From Hyphomicrobiales bacterium (GTDB lineage Bacteria > Pseudomonadota > Alphaproteobacteria > Rhizobiales > Beijerinckiaceae), in assembly GCA_028290125.1 (NCBI GenBank), contig JAQGKM010000020.1, positions 1 to 5,956 on the forward strand: a stretch of DNA of 5,956 nt, read 5' to 3'. Shown piece by piece: positions 1 through 3,358 of the stretch. The notes beneath the pieces are model-generated. The model was given only the letters and a program-made list of their open reading frames with translations. It was not told the DNA's origin and did not search any database. Both the position numbers and the translations under genes were made by a program. Every line of letters starts with the position of its first letter. Position 1 is the first letter of the stretch.

Positions 1-917
1 AGAAACACTTCCGGGCTGATGCCGCCATAGATCCAGCCGACCACGAGCGCGCCGAAGATCGCCGCCATGTCGGCCAGGAACGTCAGCAGCGGCAGGCTGA
101 TCAGCAGCGCGAGGATGCGCGGCATGATCAGCACGTCGACGGGGTCCATGCCCATCACGCGCAGGGCGTCGATTTCCTCGCGCATTTTCATCGAGCCGAG
201 TTCGGCCGTGATCGCCGAGCCCGAGCGGCCCGCGATCATGATCGAGGTCAGCAGCACGGCCAGTTCGCGCAACGCCAGAATGCCGATGAGATCGACCGCA
301 AAGGTCGCCGCGCCGAATTTCTGCAGCTGGAAGATCGATTGCTGCGCGACGATGCAGCCGACCAGGAAGTTGATCAGCACGATGATCGGCAGGCTTCGGA
401 AGGCGAAGGATTCGATGTGGTAGACGATCGAGGTGCCGCGGAAACGCGCCGGCTTCAGGATCGCCTTCGCCATCGAGTTCACGACTTCGCCGAGAAATGA
501 GACGCCGGTGAACATGTTGCGGCCGACGTCGACAAGCGTCTCGCCGATGTCGGCGAGCAAGTTGACGATGCTGTTGCCGCCCGGCTGCTTGGGCGGCGCG
601 CATTCGTCGTATTTCGCTTCCTTCAGCAGCAGCTGGAATTCAGGCCGCGCGGTTTCGTAGGTCAGCGTGGCGCCGCTGCGCGCGAGGGCGTCGCGGCTGC
701 GGTCGATCACCCAGGCCCCGGCGGTGTCGAGGCGTTCCAGCTGGTCGAGATCGAGCGTGATGTCGCGCATGCCCGTGCCGTCGGCGATCATGTCGCGGCC
801 GGCGCGCTCGAGTTCGGCCGAACCGTCGATGGTCCAGGCGCCGGTCAGCGTGAGTCGCAGGCCATCGCCTTGCGGTTGGCTCCAGAAGGCGGGTTCAGAT
901 CCCGTTTGAGACGTCAT
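1..917 (-). CDS. STAS-MlaE family ABC transporter permease (partial, C-terminus beyond left edge)
   Basis: Inner-membrane permease of an Mla-type ABC system, which moves phospholipids between the outer and inner membranes together with an MlaF ATPase and an MlaD substrate-binding protein. The visible 305 residues start at ATG 917-915; a GGAG lies about 11 nt upstream (929-932), slightly far but usable. Residues 18-95 form an STAS domain, with the typical LDTAGAWVI turn at residues 64-72. A linker follows (about 105-118), then the MlaE domain from about residue 119. Hydrophobic helices lie near 176-191, 208-229, 263-281 and 284-300. The family signature GRSGSAITAELGSM (230-243) is followed by KMREEIDALRVMGMDP. 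STAS-fused members usually run to about 370-380 residues, so roughly 70 residues are missing by truncation at the edge. The mlaF and mlaD partners would be expected beyond position 1. The family assignment is secure; the exact lipid substrate is inferred. Confidence 0.93.
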   Translation of the reverse strand, partial: MTSQTGSEPAFWSQPQGDGLRLTLTGAWTIDGSAELERAGRDMIADGTGMRDITLDLDQLERLDTAGAWVIDRSRDALARSGATLTYETARPEFQLLLKEAKYDECAPPKQPGGNSIVNLLADIGETLVDVGRNMFTGVSFLGEVVNSMAKAILKPARFRGTSIVYHIESFAFRSLPIIVLINFLVGCIVAQQSIFQLQKFGAATFAVDLIGILALRELAVLLTSIMIAGRSGSAITAELGSMKMREEIDALRVMGMDPVDVLIMPRILALLISLPLLTFLADMAAIFGALVVGWIYGGISPEVF

Positions 918-976
918 GCGCCGGGACGCTCCGAGTTTGTGTGTGGATTCGTCATAATGGCGGAGCCTTGCGGAGT

Positions 977-1378
977 CTAATCACGGGGCGGATCGCCTGC
1001 GCGGGCGCGTGTGAGCCAGAGCCAGCGGGTGAGGGTGAGGCGCTGCGCTTCGTTGTCGCGAATCCATGCGGCGTCCTCAAGACGACCGGTTTCGGCGTCG
1101 AACGTCAGGCTCTCGGGGCCGTCATCGGTGCGGGCCGGAGCGCCGTCGCGGAAATAATGCGCCTGCGTCACGCGTCCGCTGTCGAAGTCGTAATGCAGGG
1201 CGGCCGGGCCGTCCTCGCGGTGGAGGCGACCTTCGCGATACCAGAGTTCGAAACCGACCGCGCCGTCCGCCGTGCGCCGCAGGATGCAGGCGGGGCCATC
1301 CTCGCGATGCGGCCTGTCGTCGAGAAGCCAGAGCTCGGTGTAGACCGGCCCGTCTTCCTCGATCCGGTATTCCAGCAT
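977..1378 (-). CDS. Small DGP-repeat (MORN/YwqK-like) protein
   Basis: A 133-residue protein of unknown function built from four related repeats. Each begins with an acidic residue and DGP (DGP at residues 9, 27, 56 and 86) and carries an aromatic-rich strand such as ELWLLDDRPHRE, ELWYREGRLHRE or AHYFRDGAPARTD. The HREDGPA motif at the repeat junctions (24-30 and 53-59) is typical of bacterial proteins annotated as MORN-like or 'YwqK family antitoxin', which fold as repeated beta-hairpins. There is no signal peptide or membrane segment, so it is probably cytoplasmic. The tail (113-133) is Arg/Trp-rich and unlike the repeats. The gene starts 16 bp after the regulator stop, suggesting co-transcription and coupled translation. 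ATG 1378 lacks a Shine-Dalgarno, whereas in-frame TTG 1390-1388 has GGAG (1401-1398) at 7-nt spacing and would add four residues. Despite the antitoxin label given to relatives, no toxin gene lies nearby, so no such role is claimed. Confidence 0.8.
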   Translation of the reverse strand: MLEYRIEEDGPVYTELWLLDDRPHREDGPACILRRTADGAVGFELWYREGRLHREDGPAALHYDFDSGRVTQAHYFRDGAPARTDDGPESLTFDAETGRLEDAAWIRDNEAQRLTLTRWLWLTRARAGDPPRD

Positions 1379-1394
1379 CGGCTGGGGCAAGCGG

Positions 1395-2012
1395 TCACTC
1401 CATGACGGCGGCTTTGAGGATGCAGACCATGGTGGCGTGCGCCGGCTTCTTCGAGGTGTTGCGAATGACATGTGGACGGTCGCAGCGATACCGCAGCGTG
1501 TCGCCCGCCTTGGCGTGTTCGATCACGCCCGACACCTCCACCTCGAGTTCGCCCGAGATGACCGACAGACATTCGATAGAGCCGCGCTGGTGCGGATCCG
1601 ATTCGAGCTGGCCGCCGGGCTCCGCCTGGAAGTCATACCACTGCAGCCATTCGACGGTCTTGATCCAGCCGATGATGCCGAGCCGGCACTTGCCGTCGTC
1701 GGACAGCAGGATCGGGGTTTCGCCCCTTGTCGACTTTTCGATGAAGGGCTCATCCTCGGCGGCCATCAGCACGCGTTCGATGGAGACATCGAGCGCCTGC
1801 GCGAGGCGCCAGATGGTGGCGAGCGTCGGGTTGGTCTCGTTGCGCTCGATCTGGCTGATGATCGACTTGGCGACGCCGGATTGTTCGGAGAGTTCGGAAA
1901 GTGAAAGGTTGTATGCCTTGCGCAGGCGCTGCACGGTCTTGCCGAGCTGGCCCGAGAGCGCCACCGCGCCCGCTTCCAGCGCCTTGACCTTGTCGCGACC
2001 TTCAACACCCAT
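1395..2012 (-). CDS. XRE-family transcriptional regulator with C-terminal cupin domain
   Basis: A 205-residue DNA-binding regulator. Residues about 24-80 form an XRE/Cro-type helix-turn-helix, with the turn and recognition helix in SGVAKSIISQIERNET (45-60), then NPTLATIWRLAQALDVSIERVL. Residues about 123-200 form a small-molecule-binding cupin barrel. Its first motif is degenerate (H141, E147, G154, keeping the E-x6-G spacing); its second keeps P180-H181 and N185. Regulators of this architecture usually sense a small metabolite through the cupin and often control a neighbouring transporter or catabolic gene. ATG 2012 was chosen because GGAG (2024-2021) sits 8 nt upstream. A longer frame opening at 2114 would run through the promoter and operator and overlap the transporter stop. 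The gene follows the EamA transporter by 70 bp and precedes the DGP-repeat gene. The operator-like dyad at 2058-2079 suggests autoregulation; the ligand is unknown. Confidence 0.93.
   Translation of the reverse strand: MGVEGRDKVKALEAGAVALSGQLGKTVQRLRKAYNLSLSELSEQSGVAKSIISQIERNETNPTLATIWRLAQALDVSIERVLMAAEDEPFIEKSTRGETPILLSDDGKCRLGIIGWIKTVEWLQWYDFQAEPGGQLESDPHQRGSIECLSVISGELEVEVSGVIEHAKAGDTLRYRCDRPHVIRNTSKKPAHATMVCILKAAVME
1398..1401 (-). promoter_or_regulatory. Possible Shine-Dalgarno for a TTG start of the DGP-repeat gene
   Basis: GGAG on the minus strand lies in the last codons of the regulator (ATG GAG TGA), 7 nt before the in-frame TTG at 1390-1388. The ATG at 1378 has no comparable motif. 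Either start gives a protein that begins just before the first DGP repeat. The overlap of the ribosome site with the upstream stop favours translational coupling. Confidence 0.45.
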
Positions 2013-2020
2013 CCGCCCGG

Positions 2021-2024
2021 CTCC
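2021..2024 (-). promoter_or_regulatory. Shine-Dalgarno of the XRE-cupin gene
   Basis: GGAG on the minus strand, 8 nt before ATG 2012. It selects this start over the in-frame ATG at 2114, which would put the promoter and operator inside the coding region. Confidence 0.7.
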
Positions 2025-2045
2025 GCTCCGATCGTTTCGTTCCGG

Positions 2046-2074
2046 ATAATAGCCGAATTCGTTTGTAATAACGA
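2046..2074 (-). promoter_or_regulatory. Predicted promoter of the XRE-cupin regulator
   Basis: Read on the minus strand, TATTAT at 2051-2046 matches the sigma-70 -10 consensus at five of six positions. A weak -35 candidate, TCGTTA (2074-2069), lies 17 bp upstream. Transcription would start near 2039, giving a leader of about 27 nt with the Shine-Dalgarno inside it. The poor -35 and the overlapping dyad fit a regulated promoter, but the call rests on sequence pattern only. Confidence 0.5.
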
Positions 2075-2079
2075 ACGAA
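2058..2079. promoter_or_regulatory. 22-bp dyad operator, probable XRE-cupin binding site
   Basis: Two 11-bp half-sites, TTCGTTTGTAA (2058-2068) and TAACGAACGAA (2069-2079), form an inverted repeat with 18 of 22 positions symmetric. The outer six base pairs of each arm (TTCGTT/AACGAA) match perfectly. It lies entirely in the 70-bp gap between the transporter stop and the regulator start, covers the predicted -35 and ends 6 bp from the -10. This placement suggests autorepression by the dimeric regulator just downstream. An extra TTCGTT half-site lies at 2036-2041, exactly 22 bp from the first arm. It is not a terminator, since it has no adjoining T-run and its arms are AT-rich. Confidence 0.6.
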
Positions 2080-2082
2080 AAT

Positions 2083-3003
2083 TCAGGATCGCTTCTGCGC
2101 GGCGCGCTCCGCATAGATCGCCAGAAGGCCGCCGGACGCGATGATCGCGGCGCCCACGAGCGCGATGTCGCGCGGCGCCTCGTTGAAGAACAAGAGGCCG
2201 ATGATCAGCGCCCAGATCATCGACGTGTAATCGAAACAGGCGATGATCGAGGCGTCGGCAAAGCGGTAGCTCTGCGTCATGAAGATCTGTCCCACGCCGC
2301 CGAGCAGGCCGAGCGCGATCAACGGCCACCAGTCCGCCGAGGATGGCCAGACCCAGGCCTGCGACTGGACGGCGCTGGCGAAGGGCGCGGCGTTCGGCCA
2401 GACCTCGGCGGCGAGCATCACCAGGACGCTCGCGACCGTGGTGGAGGTCTGGAAATAGAAAACGATGGCGCCGGTGTCTTCCGTTTTGGTGAGGCGGCGC
2501 GTCTGGATCATGGCGATCGACACGAGCACCGCAGCCGAGAAGGCGCATAGTGCGCCGAAGGACGCGCGCTGGTCGGCGTGGCGGCCCAGATGCTCCCACA
2601 GGATCACCAGCACGCCGGCGAAGCCGATCAGCACCGCCGCCCAGCGCGAGCCCGTCACCTTCTCGCGCAGCAGCAGCGCGGAGAACACGACGATCAGAAG
2701 CGGCGCCGCGTAGCCGATGGCGGTGACGTCGGCCAGCGGCAGGAAGCCGTAGGCCGCAAACATCAGCGACATGCTGCCGACGCCCGCCAGCGAGCGCACG
2801 AGATGCCCGCCGAGATTCCTGGTGTGCAGCGCGCGCGGAAAATCGCCGCGCGCGAGAAGCCAGAACACGAGCGGAATGAGTGCGAAGGACGAGCGGAAGA
2901 AGACCAGCTCGGAGACCGGAATGGCGCTGTAATATTTGACGAGCGCGAGCATGGCCGAAAAGAACAGCGTCGATGCGATCTTGAAGGCGATGCCAGTCAA
3001 CAT
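2083..3003 (-). CDS. EamA-family (DMT superfamily) membrane transporter
   Basis: A 306-residue polytopic inner-membrane protein, the usual length for ten-helix drug/metabolite transporters. Hydrophobic segments fall near residues 5-25, 34-51, 72-88, 92-112, 120-136, 149-166, 179-200, 227-245, 250-272 and 280-297. They form two five-helix EamA halves (about 4-137 and 147-297) from an internal duplication. Family hallmarks include SELVFFRSSFALIPLVFWLL early in half one, and the matching half ends LLREKVTGSRWAAVLIGFAG (111-130) and LFFNEAPRDIALVGAAIIAS (271-290). Relatives export or import amino acids, nucleosides, riboflavin, S-adenosylmethionine or metallophores, and the sequence alone does not tell which. 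ATG 3003 is the first in-frame start; only a purine stretch (GAGAGA, about 14 nt upstream) could serve as a weak ribosome site. No terminator separates it from the regulator gene, so read-through into that gene is possible. Confidence 0.92.
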   Translation of the reverse strand: MLTGIAFKIASTLFFSAMLALVKYYSAIPVSELVFFRSSFALIPLVFWLLARGDFPRALHTRNLGGHLVRSLAGVGSMSLMFAAYGFLPLADVTAIGYAAPLLIVVFSALLLREKVTGSRWAAVLIGFAGVLVILWEHLGRHADQRASFGALCAFSAAVLVSIAMIQTRRLTKTEDTGAIVFYFQTSTTVASVLVMLAAEVWPNAAPFASAVQSQAWVWPSSADWWPLIALGLLGGVGQIFMTQSYRFADASIIACFDYTSMIWALIIGLLFFNEAPRDIALVGAAIIASGGLLAIYAERAAQKRS

Positions 3004-3031
3004 GCGGGGAGAATGCGTCTCTCTTTTCCGG

Positions 3032-3121
3032 TTGCGGGCGCACCATGGGCATTTGTCGCCAGATGGGCAAGGCTCGATCGCAGCAAACGCCTCACGCGTG
3101 CGTCATTGCTTGCGCCCGCAA
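3032..3121. repeat. Separated 11-bp perfect inverted repeat upstream of the transporter
   Basis: TTGCGGGCGCA at 3032-3042 is the exact reverse complement of TGCGCCCGCAA at 3111-3121, with 68 bp between them. The left arm is 29 bp from the transporter start codon. It could be a looping operator or a long-range leader stem, or a chance match in GC-rich DNA. Confidence 0.35.
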
Positions 3122-3139
3122 AGATCAACAAAGTTGCGA

Positions 3140-3269
3140 CGACCCCCACCCCTAGCCCATCCCCGAAAGGGGGAGGTGAACAAAACTCGTCGCGCGTAAA
3201 TCGTCACGTAAACCCCCTCCCCCTTGCGGGGAGGGCGACTCGGACGAAGCCCGAGCGGGGTGGGGGTCG
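3140..3269. repeat. GC-rich palindromic intergenic repeat element (rhizobial type)
   Basis: A 130-bp element bounded by a perfect 13-bp inverted repeat (CGACCCCCACCCC at 3140-3152 and its complement at 3257-3269). Inside are three hairpins. One is CCCC-GAAA-GGGG (3161-3172). One has an 8-bp stem, CCCTCCCC at 3215-3222 with GGGGAGGG at 3228-3235 and a 5-nt loop. One is CTCGG/CCGAG (3239-3243/3251-3255). From memory, the minus-strand motif with CCCTCCCC-GCAAG-GGGGAGGG resembles dispersed, non-coding repeats common between genes in Hyphomicrobiales. No transposase is present, so any mobility would be in trans. Transcribed, it would fold strongly and might affect mRNA ends. Confidence 0.7.
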
Positions 3270-3280
3270 TGAGGCCTCAC
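3269..3280. repeat. 12-bp perfect palindrome GTGAGGCCTCAC
   Basis: A perfect 6+6 palindrome that overlaps the last base of the 130-bp repeat element, so it may be part of the element's border or its insertion target. No protein partner is evident. Confidence 0.4.
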
Positions 3281-3306
3281 AAATTGAAGGCGCATCGTTG
3301 CGCCAT

Positions 3307-3333
3307 AAAAAAAGGCGCGGATTGCTCCGCGCC
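3307..3333 (-). terminator. Intrinsic (rho-independent) terminator of the GPR-like gene
   Basis: Read on the minus strand, GGCGCGGA (3333-3326), loop GCAA (3325-3322) and TCCGCGCC (3321-3314) form a perfect 8-bp stem with a GNRA loop, followed directly by seven T (3313-3307). It begins 25 bp after the stop codon of the large coiled-coil gene. It should separate that gene from the transporter. Confidence 0.92.
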
Positions 3334-3358
3334 CTTTCGCATTCTCGATCCGCGCCGC

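Larger units (their letters stand above)
3004..3306. other. Gene-free intergenic region between transporter and terminator
   Basis: About 300 bp with no credible gene. It holds the 130-bp palindromic repeat (3140-3269), the abutting palindrome (3269-3280) and an 11-bp inverted repeat (3032-3042/3111-3121). The transporter promoter must lie here, but I could not identify a convincing -35/-10 pair on the minus strand. Short open frames across it on either strand show no recognisable protein. Confidence 0.6.

Noticed and set aside
67..909. Three plus-strand open frames opposite the MlaE permease
   Set aside because: Low-complexity Ser/Arg/Met translations that mirror the permease codons; the minus strand encodes an unmistakable STAS-MlaE protein.
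918..976. Possible promoter for the MlaE gene in the 59-bp gap
   Set aside because: Only a weak CATTAT-like -10 and no convincing -35 at proper spacing could be found, and no terminator-like hairpin separates it from the upstream gene.
977..2012. Toxin-antitoxin system made of the XRE regulator and the YwqK-like protein
   Set aside because: Relatives of the small protein carry an 'antitoxin' label, but no toxin-like gene is present. The regulator has a cupin sensor domain, and the neighbours are transport genes.
1066..2049. A 327-codon plus-strand frame opposite the regulator and the DGP-repeat gene
   Set aside because: Arg/Ser/Pro-rich composition with no domain; it is antisense to two recognisable proteins and lacks independent signals.
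1766..3070. A 434-codon minus-strand frame spanning the transporter and the start of the regulator
   Set aside because: It is a different frame across two well-supported genes, extremely Arg/Ala-rich, with no domain. It would abolish both the EamA and the XRE-cupin proteins.
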